Source: Cupriavidus malaysiensis
GTDB taxonomy: Bacteria > Pseudomonadota > Gammaproteobacteria > Burkholderiales > Burkholderiaceae
Direction of reading: 5' to 3'
NCBI RefSeq assembly: GCF_001854325.1
Contig: NZ_CP017755.1
Coordinates: forward strand, 620,001-684,000
Length of the DNA stretch: 64,000 bases
In this document: positions 24,147 through 33,768 of the stretch, in pieces
Layout: the number at the start of each line of letters is the position of its first letter
How positions within the stretch are numbered: the stretch's first letter is position 1
Notes under the pieces: model-generated
What the model saw: the letters and a program-made list of their open reading frames with translations, nothing else
Told to the model about the DNA's origin: nothing
Databases searched by the model: none
Position numbers and translations under genes: made by a program

Positions 24147-25268
24147 TCAGAAGCGGGTGCGCAGGCCCACCCCCGCCCCCGTGCGGCAGCGGGTGCCGCC
24201 GAAGGAGCCCGAGGGGTTGTTGGGATCAGTGATGGAGCCGCCCGAGAGACGGCTGTAGTCCATCTCGAGATAGACCTCGGTGCGTTTGGACAGGCTGTAC
24301 ATCGCCACGCCATAGACCGTCTGCACCAGCCCGGCGACGCCCGGCCGGACCCCCGAGACGTTGTCCCGCATATACCCGGCGGTAAGCTTGAGCGCCCGCG
24401 TGGCCTGGTAGGTGACGCCGGCAGCGGCATATTGGTCGCGCCGCTCGGCCGTCTGCGTCCCGGCGCCGAGCACGGTATTGGCATTGCCGCCGATGCTGGT
24501 ATTGGCCAGCGGCGTGCCGGAACCGTTGGCGCCGATGGCGAAGCCGGCCTGGCGCCAGGCGTCCAGGTAGTAGCCGTGCAGCGTGAAGGGACCGATGGCG
24601 TAGCGCGCGCCGGCGACCCACAGGCGCATCGCGTGGCCGTTCGCATCCTTGGACTGCTGGGCCACGGCGCCGCTGTGCAGGCTGTCCGTGTCATAGGTCA
24701 GCGCCAGTTGCACGGTGCTGCCGCTGGCCATGTCGCCGGCACGCTCGCCGAAGGCGTATTGCGCTTCCACGCCGAGTCCGGCCCACTGCTTGCTGTAGTC
24801 GACGGTGTTGTCGTAGCGCAGGCCCGTCAGCGATGTCTGCCAGCTCAACTCGCTGTAGTTGCCGATGCTGATGGGGTCGACGCCGATGACGAACAGATAG
24901 GCGGCGCCCATCTGCCGGCCCAGCTTGATCGTGCCCCAGGTGTCGTTGGCGAGCCCCAGCCACGCCTGGCGGCCGAACAGCTGGCCCTGCTGGGACGAAC
25001 GGCCGGTGGTCGGGCTGAAGCCGCTCTCCAGCGTGAACAGGGCCTTGCTGCCTGCGCCCAGTTCCTCCACGCCGCGCAAGCCCCAGCGCGCGTTATTGAA
25101 GGCGCCGTCCTGCAGGCCGATCAGTGTCTGGGGACCGCTGCTGGTGGCCTGGTGGTTGGCAAAGCGGACACTCGTGTCGATGACGCCGTACAGCGTGACG
25201 CTGGACTGGGCCAGTGCGCCGCCGGACAGCAAGGACAAGCCTGCCAGCGGAATGATGCCGGGTTTCAA
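24147..25268 (-). CDS. Gram-negative (OmpC-like) general porin
   Basis: The 373-residue outer-membrane porin has a signal peptide ending ALAQ (about 1-21) and starts SSVTLYGVIDTSVRFANHQ, the classic first strand of betaproteobacterial porins. It contains the conserved RWGLRGVEELGAGSKALF, GRQAWLGLANDTWGTIKLGR and a C-terminal beta strand ending GAGVGLRTRF with terminal phenylalanine, required for outer-membrane insertion. A trimeric 16-stranded barrel for small hydrophilic solutes is expected. It is upstream of the AraC gene on the same strand with a 299-bp gap. Confidence 0.93.
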   Translation of the reverse strand: MKPGIIPLAGLSLLSGGALAQSSVTLYGVIDTSVRFANHQATSSGPQTLIGLQDGAFNNARWGLRGVEELGAGSKALFTLESGFSPTTGRSSQQGQLFGRQAWLGLANDTWGTIKLGRQMGAAYLFVIGVDPISIGNYSELSWQTSLTGLRYDNTVDYSKQWAGLGVEAQYAFGERAGDMASGSTVQLALTYDTDSLHSGAVAQQSKDANGHAMRLWVAGARYAIGPFTLHGYYLDAWRQAGFAIGANGSGTPLANTSIGGNANTVLGAGTQTAERRDQYAAAGVTYQATRALKLTAGYMRDNVSGVRPGVAGLVQTVYGVAMYSLSKRTEVYLEMDYSRLSGGSITDPNNPSGSFGGTRCRTGAGVGLRTRF

Positions 25269-25878
25269 GATTCTCTCCCTTGGTGTGAAAAAGCGAACTC
25301 ATCTGCGTCGTGTGTGGAGTGCGGAGTGGAAATCGCAGGGCATGCTTTGTGGACTCGCTTGTGCCGAGGCGCAGCGGGTGCGGTTCGGCACGGAGCAGAG
25401 GGTGGCCCTGTCGTGGTCTTTCATGGCTCAGGAACGGCGCTGGGAACGCCGAAGGGATGGGTGGCCCCGGCCCGGGTGGATTCGCGTTCAGCGAGGGGGC
25501 GTCCGGGTTTGCGTGGCCGTTTGGTGCGAGCGTCAGTGTAAGGACTGTGCGCTATGCGTGGGATGAATTAATTGCGCCGGATGGATTCGCTTTCTTCCTC
25601 TTGGGGCGGCGTGGCCCGGGCGCTTGCGGGGAGGAGGGAACAGGGAGCGGGGAGCGGGGACCGCCAGCGCGACACGAGCGGAGGCGCGCCGCTGCGGCGC
25701 GGCGGAGGGGCGCGGCGACGGCGCTCGCCTTGGTGTTCAGCGAGCGCCTTGCGCCGGGGCGGAAGAGCGGGGAGCGGAAGAGCGGGGAGCGGAGAGCGGG
25801 GAGAGCGCCCGGCGCGAGGGAGACGGCGGGCGCGGCCGCGCCCGCCGCCGGACGATTGCCGGACGATCGGGCTGTGCC
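25269..25878. other. 610-bp intergenic region with GC-skewed repeats
   Basis: The region holds the porin promoter side (25269-25560) and then a G-rich segment (25620-25870). I see no supported gene. The G-rich part contains a 15-nt tandem repeat at 25761-25806 and several copies of GAGCGGGGA. The downstream direct repeat CCGGACGAT appears twice at about 25848-25866. Confidence 0.5.
25761..25806 (+). repeat. 15-nt tandem repeat, about three copies
   Basis: GGAAGAGCGGGGAGC occurs twice in perfect tandem (25761-25775, 25776-25790), followed by a degenerate copy (25791-25806). It lies just past the 3' end of the acyl-CoA synthetase gene. Confidence 0.7.
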
Positions 25879-27528
25879 TCAGCCCTGCGCGTCGCGCTGC
25901 CTGGCCACTTCCTGGTTGCGCAGGATGAAGCGCTGGACCTTGCCGCTCGGCGTCTTGGGCAGCTCCGCGACGAATTCGATTTCGCGCGGGTAGGCGTGGG
26001 CTGCCAGGCGATTGCGCACATGCAGGCGCAGTTCCTCGGCCAGCTCGGGGCTGGCGCGCTGCGCGGGGTCGAGTACGACGAAGGCCTTGATCAGTTCGGT
26101 GCGCTCGGGGTCGGGCTTGCCGATCACGGCGGTTTCCACCACGGCCGGATGCTCGATCAGCGCGCTTTCCACGTCGAAGGGGCCGACCCGGTAGCCGGAG
26201 GTGGTGATGACGTCGTCGGCGCGGCCGATGAAGCTGATGCTGCCGTCGTCGTTGAGTTCGGCGGTGTCGCCGGTCAGGTAGTAGTCGCCGACGAAGGCGC
26301 CGGTGCGGGTGCCGTGGTAGCCGGCGAACCAGCACATGGGCGACTGCGTCATGTCGATGGCCAGCGTGCCGGGCTGGCCGGGCGCCTGCTCGCGCGCTTC
26401 GTCGTCGACCACTACCACGCGGTGGCCCGGGCTGGCGAAGCCGGCCGCGCCCATGCGCACGGGGTGGCCGAGGGCGTGGTGGTTGCACAGCACCATGCCC
26501 AGCTCGGTCTGGCCGTAGTGGTCGTGGATGGTGGTGCCGAGTTCGTTGGCGAACCAGCGGATCACTTCGGGGTTGAGCGGCTCGCCGGCGCTGCTGACCG
26601 CGCGCAGCTTGCCGCGCAGCGGCCCGGCCGCGGCTTCGCCGGCGGCAATCAGCAGGCGGTAGGCGGTGGGCGAGCCGGCCAGGTTGGTGATGCCGTACTT
26701 GTTGATGACGCGGCAGGTGCTTTCGATGCTGAAGGGGCCGTCGTAGAAGGTGGTCGGGTGGCCCAGCGCCAGCGGCCCGGTCACGGCGTAGTACAGGCCG
26801 TAGGCCCAGCCGGGATCGGCCAGGTTCCAGAAGGCGTCCTCGGGGCGCAGGTCGACGGCGTCGCGCATGTAACCGGCGAAGGCGGCGATGGCCTTGAGCG
26901 GCACCAGCAGCGGCTTGGCCGGGCCGGTGGTGCCGGAGGTGAACATCATCAGGAAGGGGTCGTCGCCGCGGCGCATGACCGGCGCGAAATCGGCGGGACG
27001 GCGCTCGACCTCGGCCCAGAAGCTGAAGTCGCCGCGTACCAGGCCGCGGCCCTTGGCGCCGGCCACGGTCACCACGGCGGGGCAGCCCTCGACCTCGTCG
27101 AGCTTGGCGCGGTTGGCGCCGTCGGTCACCACCAGGCGCGCGCCCGAACTCTGCACGCGGTGCTCGATGGCCTTGGGCCCGAAGGCGGTGAACAGCGGCT
27201 GGTAGACCGCGCCGGCGCGCCAGGTGCCGAGGATGGTGACCAGCAGCTCGGGCGTGCGCGGCAGCAGGCCGGCCACGCGGTCGCCGGGCTGCACGCCCTG
27301 CTCCTGGAGGAAGTTGGCGAAGCGCGCCGAGAGCTGGTCGAGCTGGGTGAAGGTCCAGCTCTCGCTGCTGCCGTCGCGGCTTTCCCAGAACAGCGCGATA
27401 CGCCCGGGCAGGGCATGGCGGCTGCAGCATTCGACGCAGGCATTGATGGCGTCGAGCGTGCCGCTCACCCGCTCGGCAAAGGCGTCCTGGTAATTGAAGC
27501 CGGCGATGGCCTCGGCGTAGTCGCGCAT
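25879..27528 (-). CDS. AMP-forming acyl-CoA synthetase (medium-chain AcsM-like)
   Basis: The 549-residue ANL enzyme carries FTSGTTGPAKP (196-206), the aromatic-lined acyl pocket region FWNLADPGWAYGLYYAVTGP, the A5 motif DHYGQTELGMVLCNHHALGH, YYLTGDTAELNDDGSISFIG, ADDVITTSGYRVGPFDVES and the catalytic lysine in PKTPSGKVQRF. These features are typical of medium-chain/2-methylacyl-CoA synthetases of the AcsM type. Two ATGs are possible; 27528 is preferred because GGAGA sits 5 nt before it, inside the reading of the earlier ATG at 27540. Substrate chain length is inferred. A methyltransferase gene is divergent. Confidence 0.9.
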   Translation of the reverse strand: MRDYAEAIAGFNYQDAFAERVSGTLDAINACVECCSRHALPGRIALFWESRDGSSESWTFTQLDQLSARFANFLQEQGVQPGDRVAGLLPRTPELLVTILGTWRAGAVYQPLFTAFGPKAIEHRVQSSGARLVVTDGANRAKLDEVEGCPAVVTVAGAKGRGLVRGDFSFWAEVERRPADFAPVMRRGDDPFLMMFTSGTTGPAKPLLVPLKAIAAFAGYMRDAVDLRPEDAFWNLADPGWAYGLYYAVTGPLALGHPTTFYDGPFSIESTCRVINKYGITNLAGSPTAYRLLIAAGEAAAGPLRGKLRAVSSAGEPLNPEVIRWFANELGTTIHDHYGQTELGMVLCNHHALGHPVRMGAAGFASPGHRVVVVDDEAREQAPGQPGTLAIDMTQSPMCWFAGYHGTRTGAFVGDYYLTGDTAELNDDGSISFIGRADDVITTSGYRVGPFDVESALIEHPAVVETAVIGKPDPERTELIKAFVVLDPAQRASPELAEELRLHVRNRLAAHAYPREIEFVAELPKTPSGKVQRFILRNQEVARQRDAQG

Positions 27529-27789
27529 GATGGTCTCCACTGGGGTCGTCCCGGCCGCGGTCGGCGCGGGCGACTTGTCTGCTTTGTCGGTGGCCGACAG
27601 TGTGATTTAGCGCCGGATGGGGGGCAATGGCCGAAGGCTCCAGCTGTGGCGACCTGATTTGCCACTCCCGCTCCGCGCCGGCCGGCGGCCGTGGCGGCGC
27701 GGCGGTAAGATGCGGTATCCGGCGCCCCGCCGGCCCGGCCCGCCGTCCCCTGTGCCGGGTTTCATGTCCAGCCAGAGGAGAGTCTCCCC

Positions 27790-28410
27790 ATGACCAGCAG
27801 CCAGCCCCCTTCCGACGCACGCCGCGTGGCGCCCGCGGCGGAGCGCAACCGGGATCCCATCCTGGAGGTGCTGCGGCGCGTGCTGCCGGCCTCCGGCCTG
27901 GTGCTGGAGATCGCCAGCGGCACCGGCCAGCATGCCGTGCATTGCGCCGGGGCGCTGCCGGGCCTGACCTGGCAGCCGAGCGATCCCGACGAGGCTGCGC
28001 GCGACTCGATCGCCGCCTGGACGGCGCATGCCGGCCTGGCCAATGTGCGCGCGCCGCTGGCACTGGACGTGCGGCTGCAGCCCTGGGGCGTGGAGTCGGC
28101 GCAGGCGGTGGTGTGCATCAACATGGTCCACATCTCGCCCTGGGCCTCCACGCAGGCGCTCTTCCTCGGCGCCGGCCGCCTGCTCGCGCCGGGCGGCGTG
28201 CTCTACCTGTACGGCCCCTACCGCCGCGACGGCGCGCATACGGCGCCCAGCAACGCGGCCTTCGACGCCCAGCTGCGCGCGGCCGACCCCGACTGGGGCG
28301 TGCGCGACATGGAGGCGGTGGTGGCGCTGGGCGAGGGCGCCGGCCTGCTGCTGGAGGAGGTGGTAGCGATGCCGGCCAACAACTTCAGCCTGGTGTTCCG
28401 GCGCGCCTAG
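27790..28410 (+). CDS. DUF938 SAM-dependent methyltransferase-like protein
   Basis: The 206-residue protein matches DUF938: APAAERNRDPILEVLRRVLP, motif I VLEIASGTGQHAVHCA (53-68), WQPSDPDEAARDSI, VCINMVHISPWASTQALFLG and a final beta hairpin NNFSLVFRR. DUF938 proteins have a class I methyltransferase fold and unknown substrates. It begins 9 nt after an AGAGGAGA ribosome site. It is divergent from the AcsM-like gene (261-bp gap). Confidence 0.9.
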   Translation: MTSSQPPSDARRVAPAAERNRDPILEVLRRVLPASGLVLEIASGTGQHAVHCAGALPGLTWQPSDPDEAARDSIAAWTAHAGLANVRAPLALDVRLQPWGVESAQAVVCINMVHISPWASTQALFLGAGRLLAPGGVLYLYGPYRRDGAHTAPSNAAFDAQLRAADPDWGVRDMEAVVALGEGAGLLLEEVVAMPANNFSLVFRRA

Positions 28411-28801
28411 TCCATTGCGTCAGGGACAGCGCATCCGGGCGGCGGTGCATGCCGCTCGCAGGCCGGGTGCAAAGAGCCCGGAGGCGCTGTCGATCGGGGG
28501 CTCTGGAATGACGCGGTGGACCAGGGACCGCGATGCGCCCATCCCCCCACACCGCGCCCGCTCGATCATGCGGCCCCGGCCTGCCGGTGGCGACCCGTTT
28601 GCTAGAGCGTGGTGGCGCCGTCGGATTGTCGGAGAGCCTTGGAGAGCCGCCCTGAACGGTTCGTTTGGCCGGCTCGTCGAACGCGGTTGCGGCCCTCCAG
28701 CAAGGACCGGGCGGGTTGGCCCTCTTCGTGCCAGCCCGCTGCGAAAAACCGCAAGATCTGCAAATCCAGCAAGGCTACATTGCTCCATAAGGAGCCCGCA
28801 A
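28411..28801. other. 391-bp intergenic region, promoter of the AraC-GyrI gene
   Basis: No gene is supported here. A strong ribosome site AAGGAG lies at 28789-28794. Short direct repeats CGGAGAGCC/TGGAGAGCC occur at about 28630-28648. Nothing else is recognised. Confidence 0.5.
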
Positions 28802-29635
28802 TTGAAACCCCAGACCCGCACCCAATACGCCCGCCGCATGGACCCCGTCCTGCGCTGGCTGGCAAGCAACCCCGACGCCGCCCCGGATCTGTATCTGCTG
28901 GCCGACCTCGCCTGCTTGTCGCCGTATCACTTTCACCGCGTCTACCGTGCGATGATGGGTGAATCGGTGAACGCCACCGTGCAGCGCATCCGCATGCATC
29001 GTGCGGCGGTCGTGCTGGGCGGCACCGGGGTGCCATTGCGCGATGTCGCGCTGCGTGCCGGTTACGCGTCGGACGCCGCCTTCAACCGCGCGTTCGGCGC
29101 CACCTTCGGCATCTCGCCGGGGCGTTACCGCGCGGCCCGCTCCCGTCCCTTCAACCCCGAGGAGCTAGGCATGTACCCCATCACCATCGAAACCTTCCCC
29201 GGCACCGTGCTGGCCGCCTTGCCGCACCATGGCAGTTATCAGGAAATCGGTCCGGTCTTCACCCGCGTCTTCATGCTGGCCGCCGGCCGTGGCCTGGCCC
29301 GCCCCGATGCCATCGGCTTCGGCGTCTATTTCGACGATCCCGGGCAGGTGCCGGCTGGCCAGCTGCGTTCGATGGCGGGCATGCCGGTCGCGCCCGACGC
29401 AGACCTGGGCGACGAACTGGAACGCTTCGAGATCCCTGCCATCCGCTGCGCGATGCTGACCTACACCGGACCGTACAACGAGATGGACAAGCCGTACGGT
29501 TGGATGTTCTCCGAATGGCTGCCCCGCAGCGGCATGGAGCCCGCGGACTTCCCCATGTTCGAGCAATACCTGAACGACCCGCGTACCACACTGCCCGCCC
29601 AATTGCAGACGCGCATCTGCCTGCCACTGCGATAG
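28802..29635 (+). CDS. AraC-type regulator with GyrI-like effector domain
   Basis: The 277-residue protein has an N-terminal AraC HTH (about 12-115: LADLACLSPYHFHRVYRAMM, DVALRAGYASDAAFNRAFGA) and a C-terminal GyrI-like/SOUL-type ligand domain (about 121-277: MYPITIETFPGTVLAALPHH, GFGVYFDDPGQ, LTYTGPYNEMDKPYGWMFSE). This order is the same as in Rob-like and SbmC-fused regulators that sense hydrophobic or drug-like ligands. The start is TTG at 28802, 7 nt after AAGGAG; it restores the conserved KPQTRTQYARRMDPVLRWL that an internal ATG at 28838 would lose. No obvious target is adjacent, so it may control itself. Confidence 0.88.
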   Translation: MKPQTRTQYARRMDPVLRWLASNPDAAPDLYLLADLACLSPYHFHRVYRAMMGESVNATVQRIRMHRAAVVLGGTGVPLRDVALRAGYASDAAFNRAFGATFGISPGRYRAARSRPFNPEELGMYPITIETFPGTVLAALPHHGSYQEIGPVFTRVFMLAAGRGLARPDAIGFGVYFDDPGQVPAGQLRSMAGMPVAPDADLGDELERFEIPAIRCAMLTYTGPYNEMDKPYGWMFSEWLPRSGMEPADFPMFEQYLNDPRTTLPAQLQTRICLPLR

Positions 29636-29866
29636 GCTTCGCGCAGCCGGATGGATCCAGGCGGGGGGCAAGAGGACCTCCCGTTTGCATCCCGTTGCCA
29701 TGAAGAGGAATAGGAAGACGAATGCGAACAGGGCCAGGAGGCGCCAGCCAGCGCCGGTCACACAGCCCTGGAGCCTCCTCGGCGGACGGGCGATGACGGA
29801 TAGGTCCGGCCTGGCGGGGCGGGCCGCCGCTTCCCCGCGCCGGCGGCCCGCCCCGGCCGGAACGTG

Positions 29867-30961
29867 TCAGGCGCGGGCGTGGCGCGCCAGCGCCGCCACC
29901 GACTGCAGCACCGCCACGCGGGTCTGGCCGTAGACCTGGCCTTTCCAGTCGGGGCTGTCGCAGTAGAAGGCGTCGCGCAGGCCTTGGCGGATCTCCGCGC
30001 GGGTGTCGGCCGGCACGTCGGGATGGCGGTGCATCCAGTGGTCCGCGCGCAGGGCCTGCATCACTTGCATCGAATCGAGGGTGCCGAACTCGAGCGCCAT
30101 GATGGTCTTCTCGATGCCCGGGTACTGCGTGTAGGCGAGATTCACCAGCGCCCCTTCCACCACCGACGAAACCGAGCCCGGCGCCGTGATCGGCAGCACG
30201 TCGGCGCCCCAGGTGGCGTTGGCGCGTGCCAGCTCGGCGGCGTCGCTGCCGACGAAGATCTTCTCGCCGTGGCCGTACGGGCCCAGGCCGGTATGGACGT
30301 CGATCCACACCATCGCGGCGAAGCGCGGCAGGTGGCGCGCCAGGAGCTCGCCCATCTGCCGGGTGCTCCAGCAGGGCGCGCTGCCGCCGTAGAACATGCC
30401 GTCGGGCACGCGGTACTGGCCGCCGGTCATGGCGTCGCGCAGCGCCTGCATGCCGCGCGTGGCGATGAACTGGTTGAGCGCGGCCTGGTCGGCCGGGCCG
30501 GGAGGCCAGGTCGCCGGCAGCAGCAGCGGGTCGACTTCCAGGTAGGCCGGGTTGCTGGCGGCCGCCGCGGCGAAGTCGGCGCTGTTGCGGTTCAGGTCGA
30601 CGTTGTCCTCGTTGACGCGCCGCAGGTGGGCAAAGCCGTAGGGGTTGACCGCATGCACCAGCAGCAGCGCCACGCGCGCCTCGGTGAGCTTGGTGAACAG
30701 CAGATCGTCGCCGAGCAGGCCGACCTGGCAGCCCGAGCCGCAGAAGCCTTCGACGCCGTGCGTGCCCGAGGTGACGACCAGCACCGAGCGGGCGCCGTCC
30801 GGCGCGAACAGCGCGCTGTCGATCGACAGCGGCTCGCCGTCCGGGCCGGTTTGCCCGGGGTGGATGGCCCGTTCGATCTCCAGGCCGCGGGCGCGCGCGG
30901 CCGCGGTGAATTTCTCGCGCGCCTCGGCATAGGTCTCGGCGAAATGTCGTGCGACGTCCAT
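29867..30961 (-). CDS. DUF2817 family (M14-like zinc carboxypeptidase fold) protein
   Basis: The 364-residue protein belongs to DUF2817, related to M14 metallocarboxypeptidases and deacylases. Putative metal and catalytic positions are visible: His68 and Glu71 in SGTHGVEGF, the DLNRN substrate-binding motif (122-126), His223 in WIDVHTGLGPYG and Glu291 in MALEFGT. There is no signal peptide, so it probably acts in the cytosol on peptides or amides. ATG 30961 starts the conserved region. A LysR gene is divergent and may regulate it. Confidence 0.85.
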   Translation of the reverse strand: MDVARHFAETYAEAREKFTAAARARGLEIERAIHPGQTGPDGEPLSIDSALFAPDGARSVLVVTSGTHGVEGFCGSGCQVGLLGDDLLFTKLTEARVALLLVHAVNPYGFAHLRRVNEDNVDLNRNSADFAAAAASNPAYLEVDPLLLPATWPPGPADQAALNQFIATRGMQALRDAMTGGQYRVPDGMFYGGSAPCWSTRQMGELLARHLPRFAAMVWIDVHTGLGPYGHGEKIFVGSDAAELARANATWGADVLPITAPGSVSSVVEGALVNLAYTQYPGIEKTIMALEFGTLDSMQVMQALRADHWMHRHPDVPADTRAEIRQGLRDAFYCDSPDWKGQVYGQTRVAVLQSVAALARHARA

Positions 30962-31221
30962 CGGTCTGTCTCGCTTGTGTCGTGATGGGGAAGGGGCAGG
31001 GCTAAGGGGCAGGGCGGCGGCGCCGGAGTGCCGACGGCAATGATCGACCGGCACCGGCGCTTGCACAAGACAAGAATTCTGGAAGGCGATCAGGTTTTCT
31101 TATCACCCGCCGGGGCATGGCCTACACTGCGGCTTTGCCTTCTGTCTTCCGCCCGCCGCCTGCCGTATCCCTCCGACCGCCTCAGGCGGGATGCCGGCGA
31201 GCCAGCGAGCCAGCGCCAGCG

Positions 31222-32130
31222 ATGAAGCCACAGCAACTGCAGGTCTTTCTCTCGGTCGTCGAACAGGGCAGCCTGCACGGCGCGGCACGCGCGCTCGGGC
31301 TGTCGCAGCCGGCGGTCACCTTCACCCTGCGCGAACTGGAAAAGAGCCTGGGCGTGCCGCTGCTGCTGCGTTCGGTGTCGGGCGTGCGGCTGACCGAGTA
31401 TGGCGAGGCCTTCCTGGTGCGGGCGCGGCTGCTGGTGGAAGACATGCGGCGCGCGCGCGAGGACCTGATCGCGATGCGCGACGGCGCCGGCGGCCATGTC
31501 ACCGCGACGGTGTCGTCGGCGGTGGCGCGCGCGATGATTCCACAGGCATTCGCGGCGTTCCGGCGCGCCGACGCCAAGACCACGGTGAGCTTCCGCGAGG
31601 CGGCCCTGTCCCAGGCGCTGCAGGCCCTGCGCGACGGCCAGACGGATTTCGCCGTGGTCAACAGCGTGCCGGGCATGCGCTGGCCGGACTATGCGCAGCA
31701 CCGCACCCTGCTGCCGATGCGCCTGCTGGTGGCGGCACGGCGCGGCCATCCGCTGGCGCGCGTGCGCACGCTGGCCAGGCTGCAGGAGGCGGAGTGGCTG
31801 CTGGCCAGCGAGCCGGGCGACGATTTCGACCGCGGTTTCGCCCGTTTCTTCGCCGACAACGGGCTGGCCGCGCCGGAACGCATCTTGCGATGCCAGTCGC
31901 TGGCGCCGACCGTGGCCCTGCTGAAGACCACCGACGTGGTGGCGCTGGTGACCGAGCCGACCTTCGCGCTGGAACTGCGCCAGCAGCCGATCGTGGCGAT
32001 CGGCGTGCGCGAGGCGCTGCCGGAGATCGAGGCCGGCATCGTGGTGCGGCGCGACCGCCCGCTGACCTCGGCAGCGGCGCGCCTGCTGGCCTGCATGGAG
32101 GCGGCGGCGCAGTCGTTCCGCGCCGGGTGA
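31222..32130 (+). CDS. LysR-family transcriptional regulator
   Basis: The 302-residue protein has the LysR HTH at the N-terminus (LQVFLSVVEQGSLHGAARAL, SQPAVTFTLRELEKSLGVPL) and a periplasmic-binding-type effector domain from about residue 90. LysR proteins usually regulate a divergent gene, which here is the DUF2817 hydrolase; the intervening 260 bp would hold the shared operators. ATG 31222 is used because the family starts directly before the first helix. Confidence 0.92.
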   Translation: MKPQQLQVFLSVVEQGSLHGAARALGLSQPAVTFTLRELEKSLGVPLLLRSVSGVRLTEYGEAFLVRARLLVEDMRRAREDLIAMRDGAGGHVTATVSSAVARAMIPQAFAAFRRADAKTTVSFREAALSQALQALRDGQTDFAVVNSVPGMRWPDYAQHRTLLPMRLLVAARRGHPLARVRTLARLQEAEWLLASEPGDDFDRGFARFFADNGLAAPERILRCQSLAPTVALLKTTDVVALVTEPTFALELRQQPIVAIGVREALPEIEAGIVVRRDRPLTSAAARLLACMEAAAQSFRAG

Positions 32131-32208
32131 AGCGGGGCGCGGATGCGTGGATGCGCGGAGGGGAAGTCCTGCCCCTCCGGCCGGCATGAACTGCGCACTA
32201 ACCGAGAA

Positions 32209-32631
32209 TTAACCGCGCGCCAGGATCGACATCGTGATGCGCGAGATGCAGACCGGCTTGCCTTCCTCGTTGCGGATATCGATGGACCAGACGTGGGTGG
32301 AGCGTCCGACGTGGATCGGCGTGGCCTTGCCGATCACGTAGCCCGAGGTGACCGAGCGCAGGTGGTTGGCATTGATGTCGAGCCCGACGCAGTAGTGCGT
32401 CTGCGGATCCAGGCACAGGCTGGCGGCGCAGCTGCCGAGCGTTTCCGCCAGCAGTACCGAGGCGCCGCCGTGCAGGATGCCGAAGGGCTGCACGGTGCGC
32501 CGGTCGACCGGCATGCGGGCGGTGAGCGAGTCTTCGCCGATCTCGAGAAACTCGATGCCGAGATGCGTCACGGCGGTGTCCTTGTGCAGGGCCTGCAGGT
32601 CGGCCAGGTTCGGTGCTGCTTTCCAGAGCAT
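32209..32631 (-). CDS. Hotdog-fold acyl-CoA thioesterase (PaaI/EntH-like)
   Basis: The 140-residue protein is a 4HBT hotdog thioesterase: MLWKAAPNLADLQALHKDT, GIEFLEIGEDSLTARMPVD and the signature QPFGILHGGASVLLAETLGS with HGG (54-56) and catalytic Glu63. Close relatives (YdiI/EntH type) hydrolyse aromatic or medium-chain acyl-CoAs. ATG 32631 matches the family N-terminus; the earlier in-frame ATGs give an atypical extension. It fits the other acyl-CoA genes in the window but is not in their operons. Confidence 0.9.
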   Translation of the reverse strand: MLWKAAPNLADLQALHKDTAVTHLGIEFLEIGEDSLTARMPVDRRTVQPFGILHGGASVLLAETLGSCAASLCLDPQTHYCVGLDINANHLRSVTSGYVIGKATPIHVGRSTHVWSIDIRNEEGKPVCISRITMSILARG

Positions 32632-32742
32632 TGTCTTTGTCTTCCTCATGGTGTCGGGATGTGCCGGCCGCGGCCGGCGCCGGCCCATTGTACTGGGGGG
32701 CCGCGCGCGCTGCAGGGGCGCCGCCGGGGTAGCCGGGCCGGC

Positions 32743-33768
32743 TCAGGCGGGCCGCGTCGCGGCGCCGCCGGCTTCCCCCCAGCGCTGCTTGTCGCGCAGC
32801 GGCGGCGCGCCGAACAGGCGGCTGTACTCGCGGCTGAACTGCGAGGCGCTTTCGTAGCCCACCGCGCGCGCGGCGCGCGCCACGCCCACGTCGCCGGTCA
32901 GCATCAGGCGGCGCGCTTCCTGCAGGCGCAGGTGCTTCTGGTACTGCAGCGGGCTCATGGCGGTGACTTCCTTGAAATGGAAATGCAGCGAAGAGACGCT
33001 CATGTGCACGTCGCGCGCGATCTCGTCGACGCGCAACGGCTGCGCGAAGCGCTCGCGCAGCAGGCGGATGGCCTTGGCCACGCGGCTGACCTGGCTGTCG
33101 TGCAGCGCCATCTGGCGCAGCCGCGCGCCCTGGCCGTTCATCAGCAGGCGGTAGAGGATCTCGCGCTTGATCATCGGCGCCAGGATGGGGATGTCGCGCG
33201 GGGTATCGAGCAGGCGCAGCAGCCGCAGCACCACATCGAGCAGTGCCGGGTCGAGCGGGTGCACGTACATGCCGCGCGCCGGCTCGCTGCGCTCCGGCGG
33301 CGGCAGCTTGGCGTCGCCGATGAGGGCCCGGATCGCCTCGGTGTCCAGTTCCAGGCGCAGTCCCAGGTAGGGTTCGCAGGCGCTGGCCGTGGACACCTGC
33401 GCCACCACCGGCAGGTCGACCGAGGAGACCAGGTAGTGCATGGGGTCGTACTCGTAGGCTTCGTCGGCGATCAGCAGGCGCTTGGAGCCCTGCGCGATCA
33501 CGGCGAAGGCGGCGGTCTGGATCGCATGGTGGGGCCCGGTGGGGTGCTGCATGCGATGGATGCGCAGTCCCGGCACGGCGGTTTCCCGCGTGCCTTCGAG
33601 CGTGCCGGTGTGGCGCTCCAGCAGTGCGACCAGCTCGCGGCGCGGCAGTGCCAGCGGGTCATGCGCGGCTTGCGCGTCGTGCGCTTCATGCGGGGCTGGC
33701 CGGGTCTCCGGCGCAGTGGCGGGCTCGGCGATCGAGGCGGTGGCGGGGCGGTCGGGCAGGGCAGTCAT
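32743..33768 (-). CDS. AraC-family regulator (PF06719 N-terminal domain)
   Basis: The 341-residue regulator has a low-complexity N-terminus (1-40), an AraC_N cupin-like domain (PGLRIHRMQHPTGPHHAIQT, VIAQGSKRLLIADEAYEYDP, HYLVSSVDLPVVAQVSTAS) and a C-terminal HTH (VDEIARDVHMSVSSLHFHFK, GYESASQFSREYSRLFG). In this subfamily the regulator is usually divergent from an oxidoreductase that it activates; an aldo/keto reductase is divergent here. The ligand is often an aldehyde or alcohol. Start ATG 33768. Confidence 0.9.
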   Translation of the reverse strand: MTALPDRPATASIAEPATAPETRPAPHEAHDAQAAHDPLALPRRELVALLERHTGTLEGTRETAVPGLRIHRMQHPTGPHHAIQTAAFAVIAQGSKRLLIADEAYEYDPMHYLVSSVDLPVVAQVSTASACEPYLGLRLELDTEAIRALIGDAKLPPPERSEPARGMYVHPLDPALLDVVLRLLRLLDTPRDIPILAPMIKREILYRLLMNGQGARLRQMALHDSQVSRVAKAIRLLRERFAQPLRVDEIARDVHMSVSSLHFHFKEVTAMSPLQYQKHLRLQEARRLMLTGDVGVARAARAVGYESASQFSREYSRLFGAPPLRDKQRWGEAGGAATRPA